DNA of 48,846 nt. Source: Xanthomonas pisi DSM 18956. GTDB taxonomy: Bacteria > Pseudomonadota > Gammaproteobacteria > Xanthomonadales > Xanthomonadaceae. The DNA is taken from the NCBI RefSeq assembly GCF_001010415.1, contig NZ_JPLE01000072.1:1-48846 (forward strand), written 5' to 3'. This document shows, in pieces, positions 1-7,810 of this stretch. The stretch's first letter is position 1. The number at the start of each line of letters is the position of its first letter. The notes under the pieces were generated by a model. It did not search any database. It was given only the letters and a program-made list of their open reading frames with translations, and had not been told where the DNA came from. The translations under genes and the position numbers were made by a program.

Positions 1-25
1 CGCACGCCCGATCAGCCCTGTGCGC

Positions 26-141
26 AAGCCCCTCTCCCCTCGGGGCGAGCAGACACCGCTTACGCAGCATGGCGCGCGTGCCTGGCAGTGTTTGCGCCCC
101 GCCGCGCGGGCTGGGGCGCGGAGTGGGGGTTGGGGTGAGGG
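26..141. repeat. Xanthomonas palindromic repeat, interrupted copy upstream of recD
   Basis: The left end reads CCCCTCTCCCCTCGGGG and the right end reads GGGGTTGGGGTGAGGG. These are the two ends of the short repeat that recurs at 642, 1208, 28335, 28421 and 36681. About 75 bp of other sequence separates them. The first 168 bases hold no gene start that can be supported; the preceding gene must lie outside the window. Confidence 0.5.
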
Positions 142-168
142 CCCGTCCGTCCGTCAGGCATCCCCCCC

Positions 169-2589
169 ATGAATCACCCGAACCTCTTCAGCGCGCTCAT
201 CAAAGCCGAGGCCGTGCGCACGCTGGACCTGGCCTTCGCCCAAAGCCTGCAACGCCTGGCCCCGGAGACCGACGCCCTGGTCCTGGCCGGCGCCGCTCTC
301 GCGTCCCTGGCGGTCACCAGCGGCCACGCCGGGCTGGACCCGGCGCGCGCCAGCATGCTGCTGGACCAACGCGACGGCCCGGCGCCCACCCTGCCGGACC
401 CCACCGACTGGCAACGCGTGCTCGCCGCCTCGCGCTGGGTCGACCAACCCAATCCGGAAGACCCCGCCGCCGCCGATTGCCCGCTGGTCCTCGAACACGG
501 CCTGCTCTACCTGCGCCGCTATCGCGAATACGAGCGCCGCCTGGCGCTGGGCCTGCAACGCATCGCCGCCCAGTCGCCGCCCCCCTTCGACGCCGCCACG
601 CTAGCCCCACTGTTCGCCCAGCTATTCCCGAACGCCACCCCCTCATCCCCTCTCCCCTCGGGAGAGGGTGCCCGAAGGGCGGGTGAGGGTACGGGCCTGC
701 CCGAGCCATCGGTCCACCAAGAAGTGACGGGCCTACCCAATCCATTCGTCTACCAGGAAGGGACGGGCCTACCCAAGCCATCCCACCACCAAGACGGCAC
801 AAACCCACCCGACCCGTCCCACTCCCCAGACCGCCAGGCCCAGGCCGCCGCCCTGGCCTTGCGCCGCACCCTGCTGTTGATCACCGGCGGCCCCGGCACC
901 GGCAAGACCACCACCATCGCGCGCCTGCTGCTGTTGCGCATCGCGCAAGCGCACGCATCCGACACCCCGGCCCCGCGCATCGCCCTGGCCGCGCCCACCG
1001 GCCGCGCCGCCGAGCGCATGGCCGAAAGCCTGCGCACCGCGGTTGCGCGCGCCATCGCCGACGGCATCCAGCTCCCCCCCACTCACACTGCCGGGCAAGC
1101 CAAGCAGTCACCGAACCCCGCTGTTGCCCCTCTCCGTCAAGCGACAGAGCCAGCCAACTCCGGCACGTCCCCCCACCCCCGAGCGACAGAGCCAGCAAGC
1201 CGCGCCGTTTCCCCTCTCCCGCAAGCGGGAGAGGGTGCCCGAAGGGCGGGTGAGGGCCAGCCGTCCTCCTGGGAATCCCTCCTCCCCACCAGCGCCAGCA
1301 CCCTGCATCGCCTGCTCGGCGTCATCCCGGATTCGCCGCAGTTCCGCCACACCGCCTACAACCCGCTCCCCTTCGACCTGATCGTCGTCGACGAAGCCTC
1401 CATGGTCGACCTGCCGCTGATGTGCAAGCTGGTCGAAGCCGTGGCCGACGGCACCCAGCTGATCCTGCTCGGCGACGCCGACCAACTCCCCTCCGTGGAA
1501 GCCGGCGACGTGCTCGCCGCCATCCTGCAGGCCGCCGGCCCCGGCGACGCCTTGCAGCCGCAGGACGCCCAGGCGCTGCAACCGCTGCTCGGCAACCCGC
1601 CCGGTGCCACCACGCCCACCGCCAGCCACAGCGGCGGCCTGGCCGGCCACCGCGTGCACCTGCTGCGCGGCTACCGGCAGGCGCACGACTTCGCACTCGC
1701 CCCATTGGCCGACGCCATCCGCGCCGGCGATGCCGACACCACCCTGGCCCTGCTGCGCAGCGGCGAACTGGCCGGCGTGCACTTCCACGAAGACGGCGAA
1801 GACCCGCTCACCCTCGGCCGCGATGCACTGCTCGCGCACTGGCGCGCGCTGGCCGACGCGCAGGACCCGGCCGCCGCCCTGCGCGCCGCCGCGCGACTGC
1901 GCCTGCTCACCGCCGTGCGCGCCGGCCCGCAGGGCGCGCGCGGCCTCAACGCCCGTATCGAACAACTGCTGGCCGACACCGGCTCCGGCGCCCGCCGCCT
2001 CGGCAGCGCCTCGCCGTGGTTCCAGGGCCGCCTGTTGCTGATCACCGAAAACAGCTACCGCCACGGCCTGTTCAACGGCGACGTCGGCATCTGTTTGCGA
2101 AGCGGCGCGGGTTCCTCAGCAGGGCGCAGCGACGAAAGCCCATCTTCAGGGCCAAGCCAGTCCGGCGGCATCGCACATCGCGACGACCCCGCCGCCGACA
2201 GCCGTGCCCAGGGCCCGTTGGTCGCCTGGTTCGACGGCGACGGCGACGGCCAGGTGCGCGGCTTCCATCCCGCCGCACTGCCCGCGCACGAAAGCGCCTT
2301 CGCCATGACCGTGCACAAGGCCCAGGGCAGCGAATTCGACACCGTCTGGCTGCAACTGCCCACCCGCGACGCCCGTGTGCTCAGCCGCGAACTGCTCTAC
2401 ACCGGCATCACCCGCGCCCGCCGCGCCCTGCACCTGGCCGGCAGCGAGGCGGTCATCCGCAGCGCGCTGGCCCGGCATGCCGCGCGCATCTCGGGTCTGG
2501 CGTGGCGGTTGGGTGGCGAACAGGCTCCGCCGGCTGCCGAAGTTGCACCCGAGATGCCTGTTGCGCCAATGCAGGGCTCGCTATTCTGA
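169..2589 (+). CDS. recD: RecD, exodeoxyribonuclease V alpha subunit (repeat-expanded)
   Basis: This is the 5'-3' helicase subunit of the RecBCD recombination and repair nuclease. Walker A GGPGTGKT lies at residues 240-247 and the Walker B segment VVDEAS starts at about 406. A late helicase motif with TVHKAQGS is near 714-721 and the YTGITRAR motif is at 744-751. At 806 residues it is well over the 600-700 usual for RecD. The excess sits in low-complexity insertions: a palindromic repeat at about 159-174, four 12-residue tandem units at 175-222, a second palindromic repeat at about 347-362 within a Pro/Ser/Thr-rich stretch (about 304-370), and a Ser/Gly-rich stretch at about 645-690. All stay in frame. 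recB and recC are not in the window. No clear Shine-Dalgarno precedes the ATG, and translational coupling to an upstream rec gene is possible. Confidence 0.93.
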   Translation: MNHPNLFSALIKAEAVRTLDLAFAQSLQRLAPETDALVLAGAALASLAVTSGHAGLDPARASMLLDQRDGPAPTLPDPTDWQRVLAASRWVDQPNPEDPAAADCPLVLEHGLLYLRRYREYERRLALGLQRIAAQSPPPFDAATLAPLFAQLFPNATPSSPLPSGEGARRAGEGTGLPEPSVHQEVTGLPNPFVYQEGTGLPKPSHHQDGTNPPDPSHSPDRQAQAAALALRRTLLLITGGPGTGKTTTIARLLLLRIAQAHASDTPAPRIALAAPTGRAAERMAESLRTAVARAIADGIQLPPTHTAGQAKQSPNPAVAPLRQATEPANSGTSPHPRATEPASRAVSPLPQAGEGARRAGEGQPSSWESLLPTSASTLHRLLGVIPDSPQFRHTAYNPLPFDLIVVDEASMVDLPLMCKLVEAVADGTQLILLGDADQLPSVEAGDVLAAILQAAGPGDALQPQDAQALQPLLGNPPGATTPTASHSGGLAGHRVHLLRGYRQAHDFALAPLADAIRAGDADTTLALLRSGELAGVHFHEDGEDPLTLGRDALLAHWRALADAQDPAAALRAAARLRLLTAVRAGPQGARGLNARIEQLLADTGSGARRLGSASPWFQGRLLLITENSYRHGLFNGDVGICLRSGAGSSAGRSDESPSSGPSQSGGIAHRDDPAADSRAQGPLVAWFDGDGDGQVRGFHPAALPAHESAFAMTVHKAQGSEFDTVWLQLPTRDARVLSRELLYTGITRARRALHLAGSEAVIRSALARHAARISGLAWRLGGEQAPPAAEVAPEMPVAPMQGSLF
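642..690 (+). repeat. Palindromic repeat inside recD, copy 1
   Basis: CTCTCCCCTCGGGAGAG forms a hairpin, followed by GTGCCCGAAGGGCGGGTGAGGG. It translates in frame as Ser-Pro-Leu-Pro-Ser-Gly-Glu-Gly-Ala-Arg-Arg-Ala-Gly-Glu-Gly. The same element sits between genes elsewhere in the window. Confidence 0.85.
691..834 (+). repeat. 36-bp tandem repeat array inside recD
   Basis: Four consecutive 36-bp units start at 691, 727, 763 and 799. The first three begin ACGGGCCT and the fourth is diverged. Each unit encodes 12 residues of the pattern Thr-Gly-Leu-Pro-x-Pro-Ser/Phe-x-x-Gln-Glu/Asp-x. The unit length is a multiple of three, so copy-number change would keep the recD frame. Confidence 0.85.
1208..1254 (+). 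repeat. Palindromic repeat inside recD, copy 2
   Basis: CTCTCCCGCAAGCGGGAGAG forms the hairpin, followed by the same GTGCCCGAAGGGCGGGTGAGGG tail as copy 1. It is again read in frame. Just upstream, the segment GCGACAGAGCCAGC occurs twice (near 1140 and 1185), so the surrounding low-complexity region is also duplicated. Confidence 0.85.
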
Positions 2590-2613
2590 TGACATCACGC
2601 GCTTGGAGATCGC

Positions 2614-3672
2614 ATGAACACTGATGACAAGGATGCCCCTGCTTCCCAGCTGATCCTGTATCGCACCGACGATGCGCAAACGCGCGTCCAAGTGCGTCTG
2701 GAAGGCGATTCGGTTTGGTTGACCCAGGCGCAGATTGCAGAGCTTTACCAGACGAGTCCACAAAACATCACTCAGCACCTTAAAGCGATCTTTGAGGAGT
2801 CTGAGCTAGAGGAAGCAGCAACTTGTAAGGATTACTTACAAGTTCGCCAGGAGGGAGAACGGCAGGTTCGCCGGCAGCTTAGACACTACAGCCTGGACGT
2901 TATCCTGGCCGTCGGCTATCGCGTCCGCTCCCCGCGCGGCACGCAGTTCCGGCAATGGGCCACCGCCCGGCTTGCCGAGTATCTGGTCAAAGGCTTCGCC
3001 ATCGATGACGAACGCCTCAAGCGCGGCCCTGATGACGGCTACTTTGAAGACCTGCTCGACAAGATTCGCGACATCCGCTCCTCGGAGAAGATGTTCTGGC
3101 GCAAGGTGCTGGAGATCTACGCCACCAGCGTCGACTACGATGCCTCGGCCGAGGCCAGCCAGCGCTTTTTCGCTACGGTGCAGAACAAGATGCATTGGGC
3201 TGCGCACGGACACACTGCCGCCGAGCTGATCATGGAGCGCGCCGACGCAGGCAAGCCGCATAGCGGGATGACCAACTGGGTTAGCGCTGCGCCGCGTGCA
3301 TCCGACGCCACGGTCGCCAAAAGCTATCTAAATCCTGACGAGCTGGACGCACTGAATCGCATCGTCACTGCCTATCTGGAATTTGCGGAGCTTCAGGCGC
3401 TGAACCGCAAGCCCATGACCATGGCCGACTGGATCGCCAAGCTTGACGACTTTTTGCGGCTAAGCGACCGAGAGGTGCTCACCCACGCGGGCCGGTTCAG
3501 CCGTGAGCAGGCGCTGGAATTTGGTAATGCGGAATTCGCACGCCACAAGCAGCAGAAGCTGGCCGAGCCCTCAGCGGTCGAGCGCGATTTCGACGCCGCT
3601 ACGCGCGAGTTGAAGAAGATGGCACGTGCCCGGGGCAGTGGCGCAGCTGGCAAGAAGGCCGGAGATGCATAA
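2614..3672 (+). CDS. RhuM-family protein
   Basis: The 352-residue protein matches the RhuM family, first noted as a Salmonella pathogenicity-island gene and common in accessory regions. It shows the family's DNA-binding-like N-terminus with WLTQAQIAELYQTS and the conserved core VGYRVRSPRGTQFRQWA, followed by GFAIDDERLK. The length is normal for the family. The ATG follows GGAG at a good distance. The gene starts 24 bp after recD and is followed 48 bp later by the likely start of a HigA-like antitoxin on the same strand, so the two may be co-transcribed. The biochemical role of RhuM is not established; a part in a toxin-antitoxin-like unit is inference from context. Confidence 0.88.
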   Translation: MNTDDKDAPASQLILYRTDDAQTRVQVRLEGDSVWLTQAQIAELYQTSPQNITQHLKAIFEESELEEAATCKDYLQVRQEGERQVRRQLRHYSLDVILAVGYRVRSPRGTQFRQWATARLAEYLVKGFAIDDERLKRGPDDGYFEDLLDKIRDIRSSEKMFWRKVLEIYATSVDYDASAEASQRFFATVQNKMHWAAHGHTAAELIMERADAGKPHSGMTNWVSAAPRASDATVAKSYLNPDELDALNRIVTAYLEFAELQALNRKPMTMADWIAKLDDFLRLSDREVLTHAGRFSREQALEFGNAEFARHKQQKLAEPSAVERDFDAATRELKKMARARGSGAAGKKAGDA

Positions 3673-3720
3673 ACCCAGTCCCTGCATCGTCGATTACCAA
3701 TGAGCGCAAGGCATCTGTCC

Positions 3721-4011
3721 ATGACAGTCCTACCCAACATCCACCCCGGCGAAATCCTGCTCGAAGAGTTTCTCGAGCCGATGGGCATCAGCCAGAACGC
3801 ACTGGCGCGCGCCACCGGCGTGCCGCCGCGTCGCATCAACGAGATCGTCCTGGGCAAGCGCGGCATCACCGCCGACACCGCCGTGCGCCTGGCTGCAGCG
3901 CTGGGTACGACCGAGCGGTTTTGGCTGAGCCTGCAAGCCGATTACGAGCTGGAACAAGCACACCGCGCGCTGGGCGATCTGCCATCGCGGATCAAGCGGT
4001 TGGCGGCTTGA
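3721..4011 (+). CDS. higA: HigA/VapI-type antitoxin, XRE helix-turn-helix
   Basis: A protein of about 96 residues. The opening, IHPGEILLEEFLEPMGIS, is the hallmark of HigA/VapI antitoxins; it is followed by a helix-turn-helix (QNALARATGVPPRRINEIVLG) and the FWLSLQADYELEQA C-terminus. The ATG at 3721 has AAGG upstream. An in-frame ATG at 3700 has no ribosome site and is less likely. HigA normally follows a HigB toxin gene; here the upstream gene is rhuM and no HigB-like frame is visible on either strand nearby. It is therefore either an orphan regulator or the partner of RhuM. Confidence 0.88.
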   Translation: MTVLPNIHPGEILLEEFLEPMGISQNALARATGVPPRRINEIVLGKRGITADTAVRLAAALGTTERFWLSLQADYELEQAHRALGDLPSRIKRLAA

Positions 4012-4046
4012 GTTGAGAACCACCCCATCGCTATGTGGATCGCGAG

Positions 4047-4352
4047 CTATAACCTGCCGGCCAAACGCACCATCAGATCCATGCGCTCATGCAGGATCGC
4101 CACGATCAGCGACGGAGCCTGCTTACGCGGCAGGCAGAAGACGTAATGGTGCATGCAATGCGACATCCGCAACGCAGGGTATAGCGCACTCAGATCCTTG
4201 AAAGCGCCTTCCCCTGCTGCGAGAAGGGCGATGCCCCGTTCAAGGTCTGCGATGTATCGGCGAACTTGCGCCTGGCCCCAGCGTGTCGAGGTGTAGCGGA
4301 TGATCCCGCGTAGATCGGCTTCGGCTGCGTCGGTGAGGACGTAGCCGTGCAT
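4047..4352 (-). CDS. parE: ParE/RelE-superfamily toxin
   Basis: A 101-residue protein of the ParE group: YVLTDAAEADLRGIIRYT at the N-terminus, a central WGQAQVRRYIADLERGI helix pair and the C-terminal VAILHERMDLM strand. ParE toxins typically poison DNA gyrase; the target here is inferred from the family only. The ATG overlaps the stop of the upstream antitoxin gene by one base (TGATG), which points to translational coupling. An in-frame TTG one codon earlier also exists. It sits convergent to the higA-like gene. Confidence 0.9.
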   Translation of the reverse strand: MHGYVLTDAAEADLRGIIRYTSTRWGQAQVRRYIADLERGIALLAAGEGAFKDLSALYPALRMSHCMHHYVFCLPRKQAPSLIVAILHERMDLMVRLAGRL

Positions 4353-4606
4353 CAACCGCGACGGCCCTCGGCCAATTCTTCATCCAGGATGGTGCTGATG
4401 CTCTTGGTAGACACGTTGCCGGCAAGCCCTTGCTCGACACGTCCCCCAAGGAGGGTTTTCAACTCCTGCCACGCCTGATCGGCGTTCACGTCGCCGGGGA
4501 ACAGGCGTTCAAGCGCGTATTGTTTGATGGTCTTGCCCTGCAGAGCCGCCAGCGCCTTCAGGCTCTGATGCTGCTGATCGCTCAGATCGATGGTCAAACG
4601 GCTCAT
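4352..4606 (-). CDS. parD: ParD-like antitoxin
   Basis: An 84-residue partner of the downstream ParE toxin. The N-terminus, MSRLTIDLSDQQHQSLKALA, has the ribbon-helix-helix pattern used for operator binding, and the acidic C-terminus (ILDEELAEG) fits toxin wrapping. The ATG at 4606 has GGAG eight bases upstream; an upstream in-frame GTG at 4627 is possible but less likely. Such antitoxins normally repress their own promoter, here expected in 4607-4680. Confidence 0.88.
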   Translation of the reverse strand: MSRLTIDLSDQQHQSLKALAALQGKTIKQYALERLFPGDVNADQAWQELKTLLGGRVEQGLAGNVSTKSISTILDEELAEGRRG

Positions 4607-4774
4607 GACGAGCTCCGAAATCCACACAAACCCACATTAGCACAGCTGGTTTGGCCGGCTCGTTGTTCGGTCTCCAGCAGCGTCGGGGTGCTACCGCAGG
4701 TCATGCCAGCGGTGAGTGGGAGGGTCCGACAGGCCGAGTGCGCAAGCCAACGCTCAGCCTCTAGTGAAACGTCC

Positions 4775-4809
4775 AAAAAACGCGAGGTCAGGCGATCCGC
4801 CTGACCTCG
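4775..4809 (-). terminator. Rho-independent terminator
   Basis: A perfect 12-bp stem (arms CGAGGTCAGGCG and CGCCTGACCTCG, 4783-4794 and 4798-4809) with a 3-base loop, followed on the minus strand by a run of six T. It lies just downstream of the small basic gene ending at 4835. Confidence 0.85.
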
Positions 4810-4834
4810 TTCGCCGTCTGGCAGGCCGGGCGCG

Positions 4835-4933
4835 TTACTTGCCCTTCTTTTCCTGCTTGGCCGCGCGCTTTTCCTTCAGCGTCTTGGTCGGCTCTTTCTT
4901 CTGGCTCTTCTTCTGGTCCATCCCCTTGCTCAT
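4835..4933 (-). CDS. Small highly basic protein, conserved-type
   Basis: A 32-residue protein, very rich in Lys and Glu (10 Lys), beginning MSKGMDQKKSQKKEP and containing KTLKEKRAAKQEKKGK. The ATG has a GAGGGTG ribosome site and the gene is followed by a strong intrinsic terminator, which together argue that it is expressed. The KTLKEKRAAK pattern is typical of a small uncharacterised protein family in gamma-proteobacteria. The function is unknown; a nucleic-acid-binding role would be a guess from charge alone. Confidence 0.7.
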   Translation of the reverse strand: MSKGMDQKKSQKKEPTKTLKEKRAAKQEKKGK

Positions 4934-5132
4934 GACACCCTCGTAGTTGCTGGATTGATCGGTCGGGCAGCGCCATGACCCCGGCGTGCCTGCGCACTGT
5001 ACGGCTTGCGCAGGGGGGAAGGGCAGGGGGAGAGCGAGACAGGGCGACGGGCGGTGCGTCCGGCCCGGTGTCTGCTCACCGCAGCGGGCGCCGGCAGCCC
5101 TCGGCGCGGCCGGCAGTGCTGCAAACGCAAAA

Positions 5133-5168
5133 CGCCCGCGTGCGACGGTGAGGGTCGGCACGCGGGCG
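5133..5168 (-). terminator. Hairpin, probable terminator of the lipoprotein gene
   Basis: Arms CGCCCGCGTGC and GCACGCGGGCG form an 11-bp perfect stem with a 14-base loop. On the minus strand it follows the stop of the gene ending at 5188 and is trailed by TTTTGCGTTT. Confidence 0.65.
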
Positions 5169-5187
5169 CTGGCGACAGCGGGGGGCC

Positions 5188-5523
5188 TTACTTGGCCGGC
5201 GGCACGCGCTGGTACTGCTCGCCACCGGTATTGAGGTGGCCGTTGGTCGCATCGATGGCGAAGTTCACCGTCTCGCCATCGTTGGTGACCTGCAGCGCCC
5301 CGTCCTTGTAGACCGCCGGGTAGCTCTCGGTCTTGGGCTTGCGGCTGAAGAACTTCGGCGTGGTGCTGCGGACCATGAAGGTCTCGCCGTTGCGCTCGAT
5401 GTCCATCGTCTCTTCCTGCGTCTGCACGTTGACCCAGTGGCCGACGAACTTCTCGCCTTCCTCCTTGGCGCAACCGCTCACCAGCAGTGCCGCGGCCAGC
5501 GCGGTGCCCATCCACTTCATCAT
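5188..5523 (-). CDS. Small lipoprotein of unknown function
   Basis: A 111-residue protein with a type II signal: MMKWMGTALAAALLVSGC, with lipobox VSGC. The mature part is about 94 residues and looks like a small beta-rich domain (VGHWVNVQTQEETMDIERNG, then FMVRSTTPKFF). The start is the ATG-ATG doublet with GGAG upstream; the in-frame extension upstream lacks a ribosome site. The sequence shows no enzymatic motif. It is probably anchored in the periplasm; no function can be assigned. Confidence 0.8.
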   Translation of the reverse strand: MMKWMGTALAAALLVSGCAKEEGEKFVGHWVNVQTQEETMDIERNGETFMVRSTTPKFFSRKPKTESYPAVYKDGALQVTNDGETVNFAIDATNGHLNTGGEQYQRVPPAK

Positions 5524-5706
5524 CGTGTGTTCTCCAGTTGAGTCTGGAGCCGAGGATGGCGGGTTGGGGATGTATGGGAGGTCAAGGTTCTCCAGCAATC
5601 AGGATCGACTGCAAGCGCGGGCTACTGCCGTTTGAAACCTTGACTGCCTCCCATGAATTGAAGGCGCCTACCCCAATTTTATTGGCATAAATTCTTGCCT
5701 AAGATC

Positions 5707-7683
5707 TTACTGTGAGTCGAGAAAACTAAGGCCCAGAGCTTTTATTTTTTGCTTCCTATCTCCTATGACAAGTTTCCAACGCCGCTCCATGAATGTGAGC
5801 ATTTTGACTCCTCGCTCACATATCTCCTCGGGCGTCCAACTAGTGGCTGTGGATACTTCATTCTCTGAGTAGCTTCCGTATCGATATCCAATCGTCGACC
5901 CCTCACTCCCAACTTTTTCCGGAAACGGTTTATTGCTAAGTGAAGCATTCTTAGGTTTCGATAAGGCCAGGAGATTGCCAAGCGAATTTCTCAACAGTCT
6001 TCGCTGTGTAGAGGAGTGAGCAGAGAATCGTTCTGTCCAATAAACAGATCTCGGGCGCTGAGGATAAATGTGTTCTACAGAAACATAATCTGATCCATAT
6101 TCTTCTCTGCAAAGTTCAGACCATTCAATCTTAGCCCGATCTGTTCTTGAAAGCTCTTGAAGGCTATTCTCATACTCATAGAGAAAATATCTGATGCTTC
6201 GCCATCCATAATATCCAGAGCCATTCTTTGTCCAGTCGTGAAGCGCGCTAGAGATGCTATCTTCCTTAAATATCTGCTCAACATGGTTGTTATATAGCTT
6301 TATAAGTTCCTCTGTTTTGTTAAGAGACTTAATGTATTTGATGACGTCAGGCGGAAGATGTAACTTTGAAAATCTCGGATGATAGCCGCCACGTATGGAG
6401 GAGCAGAAAAGGTATCGTTCATACGCCTCGAGAAGGTGTGCTCGCTGCTTAGGGTTTTTCTCCCTTAAATACATGGCGAGAACCACAGGAGAGGCTCCAT
6501 GTCCACGCAACCTACCAATTCTCTCTAAATGCGTTCTCTCAAGCTCAGTGTAGCCAGATGCTTCGGGAGTACTTAACTTGAAATATGTTTCTGCAGAGGA
6601 TCTAAGTCCTTTAGCGTAGTTGTTGATATCTGATGCCTGAAGGCGGGTACTTTCATCTTCTTTATCGAAAATTCTTCTTCGTGTGAAGTGGCTTCTTAGT
6701 AAGAAGTCAGCAGGATCATCGAGAACTTCAAATGACTTCCGCATAAATTTATGCAATTGATCATCGTCAGTTGGAATGTCTTTGCTTATTTCGGCATGGT
6801 AGTAACTGGCTAGATGAGTACGTAGGAATTCATCGTCGTTTAGTTGCCGATTTTCGTTCCTTCCAAGATTGTGGTAAACCACTGCCCAAGAGTCATTGAT
6901 TTGCTTCCGCAGCAGTTTCCCATCGCCCGGCTCTGCTTCCGGAATATTGGTTGCTAAGTATATTAGCCTGTTCTTTAGGAGTTCTAGCGCCGAGAGAGGT
7001 TTTCCTCGATTATTCATCGTTTCAAATGCGACAAAAACGTCAATTTCTTTTGAAATTTCATACGCATTAAATACGAGTTGCTGAGTGACTTTGGAGAAGA
7101 TCGTTTCTAATTCTGTATGCGACGCGTTCTCAAGCCTTGAACAAAAAAAACTCTTGGCATTCCTCAAGTTCCTCGTGTAAATCGTTGCTTCCCCGGTCGA
7201 GTGTCCGGTAGATTTTTCCGAGAATATTTCGGAGCTCAAAAACTCTCGGCTGGGATTGTCCTTTTCATAACCGAATATGTATGACTTCGCTAAGCTGTCC
7301 GACCTCTGCTCGTATATGTATTTCCTCTTAATTATCTCGATAGGCGTGAAATTTATTTCATCCGAACTTGACTGCTCGATAATGCATTGAAGAAGTATCG
7401 CAATTGTAGTAAGGCGCTGTTGTCCGTCTACAACGTAATACGGAGAATATTTCTTAGACCTTATTATCCAAACATCGTCATCCCACCGGTTCCAAGAATG
7501 CTCTGGAACTTCTTCGAGAGTGATCACACCAGTATAGTGAGATTTATTCGAGTCTAGTTGCTCAAGGTCACTCCAGAAGTCCTTGAGATGTGCCTCCTCC
7601 CAGGAATAGCCACGCTGATAATCTGGGATTCTAAAGATAGCTTCGTTGAATATTTTGGAGATCGTCAATAATTCTGTTTTCAA
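5707..7683 (-). CDS. GmrSD-like DUF262/DUF1524 fused endonuclease
   Basis: A 658-residue protein with both halves of a GmrSD-type enzyme in one chain. The DUF262 part has IPDYQRGYSW near residue 18 and VDGQQRLTT with the DGQQR nucleotide-binding motif at 86-90. The DUF1524 part has an HNH-like nuclease centre with HIYPQ starting at 538, then NSLGNLLALS and an Asn/Lys-rich continuation. The family includes type IV restriction enzymes that cut phage DNA carrying modified bases, and SspE/BrxU-like defence proteins. The gene is strikingly AT-rich against its GC-rich neighbours and uses codons rare in them, a sign of recent transfer. It stands alone, with no methyltransferase beside it. Confidence 0.88.
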   Translation of the reverse strand: MKTELLTISKIFNEAIFRIPDYQRGYSWEEAHLKDFWSDLEQLDSNKSHYTGVITLEEVPEHSWNRWDDDVWIIRSKKYSPYYVVDGQQRLTTIAILLQCIIEQSSSDEINFTPIEIIKRKYIYEQRSDSLAKSYIFGYEKDNPSREFLSSEIFSEKSTGHSTGEATIYTRNLRNAKSFFCSRLENASHTELETIFSKVTQQLVFNAYEISKEIDVFVAFETMNNRGKPLSALELLKNRLIYLATNIPEAEPGDGKLLRKQINDSWAVVYHNLGRNENRQLNDDEFLRTHLASYYHAEISKDIPTDDDQLHKFMRKSFEVLDDPADFLLRSHFTRRRIFDKEDESTRLQASDINNYAKGLRSSAETYFKLSTPEASGYTELERTHLERIGRLRGHGASPVVLAMYLREKNPKQRAHLLEAYERYLFCSSIRGGYHPRFSKLHLPPDVIKYIKSLNKTEELIKLYNNHVEQIFKEDSISSALHDWTKNGSGYYGWRSIRYFLYEYENSLQELSRTDRAKIEWSELCREEYGSDYVSVEHIYPQRPRSVYWTERFSAHSSTQRRLLRNSLGNLLALSKPKNASLSNKPFPEKVGSEGSTIGYRYGSYSENEVSTATSWTPEEICERGVKMLTFMERRWKLVIGDRKQKIKALGLSFLDSQ

Positions 7684-7810
7684 TTTTTTGTTCCATTTTT
7701 GCGGCTATAGAGGCTGGGTATTAATGCAGAATAATCTCGGTATAGGCATTGAACTTTTATATGCTGGAATCAATTTCTTATAAAGAAACCTAAAGCAGGG
7801 TCAGGTTGAC

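Noticed and set aside
691..834. The regular 36-bp units in recD as a CRISPR array
   Set aside because: The units are contiguous with no unique spacers, are translated in frame, and no cas gene is near.
2820..2843. The inverted repeat ACTTGTAA...TTACAAGT in rhuM as a regulatory hairpin
   Set aside because: It lies inside coding sequence for conserved family residues and has no terminator features, so chance is likely.
4013..4201. A short frame after the HigA-like gene as a displaced HigB toxin
   Set aside because: The peptide has no RelE/HigB features, and the stretch is the reverse complement of the ParE gene.
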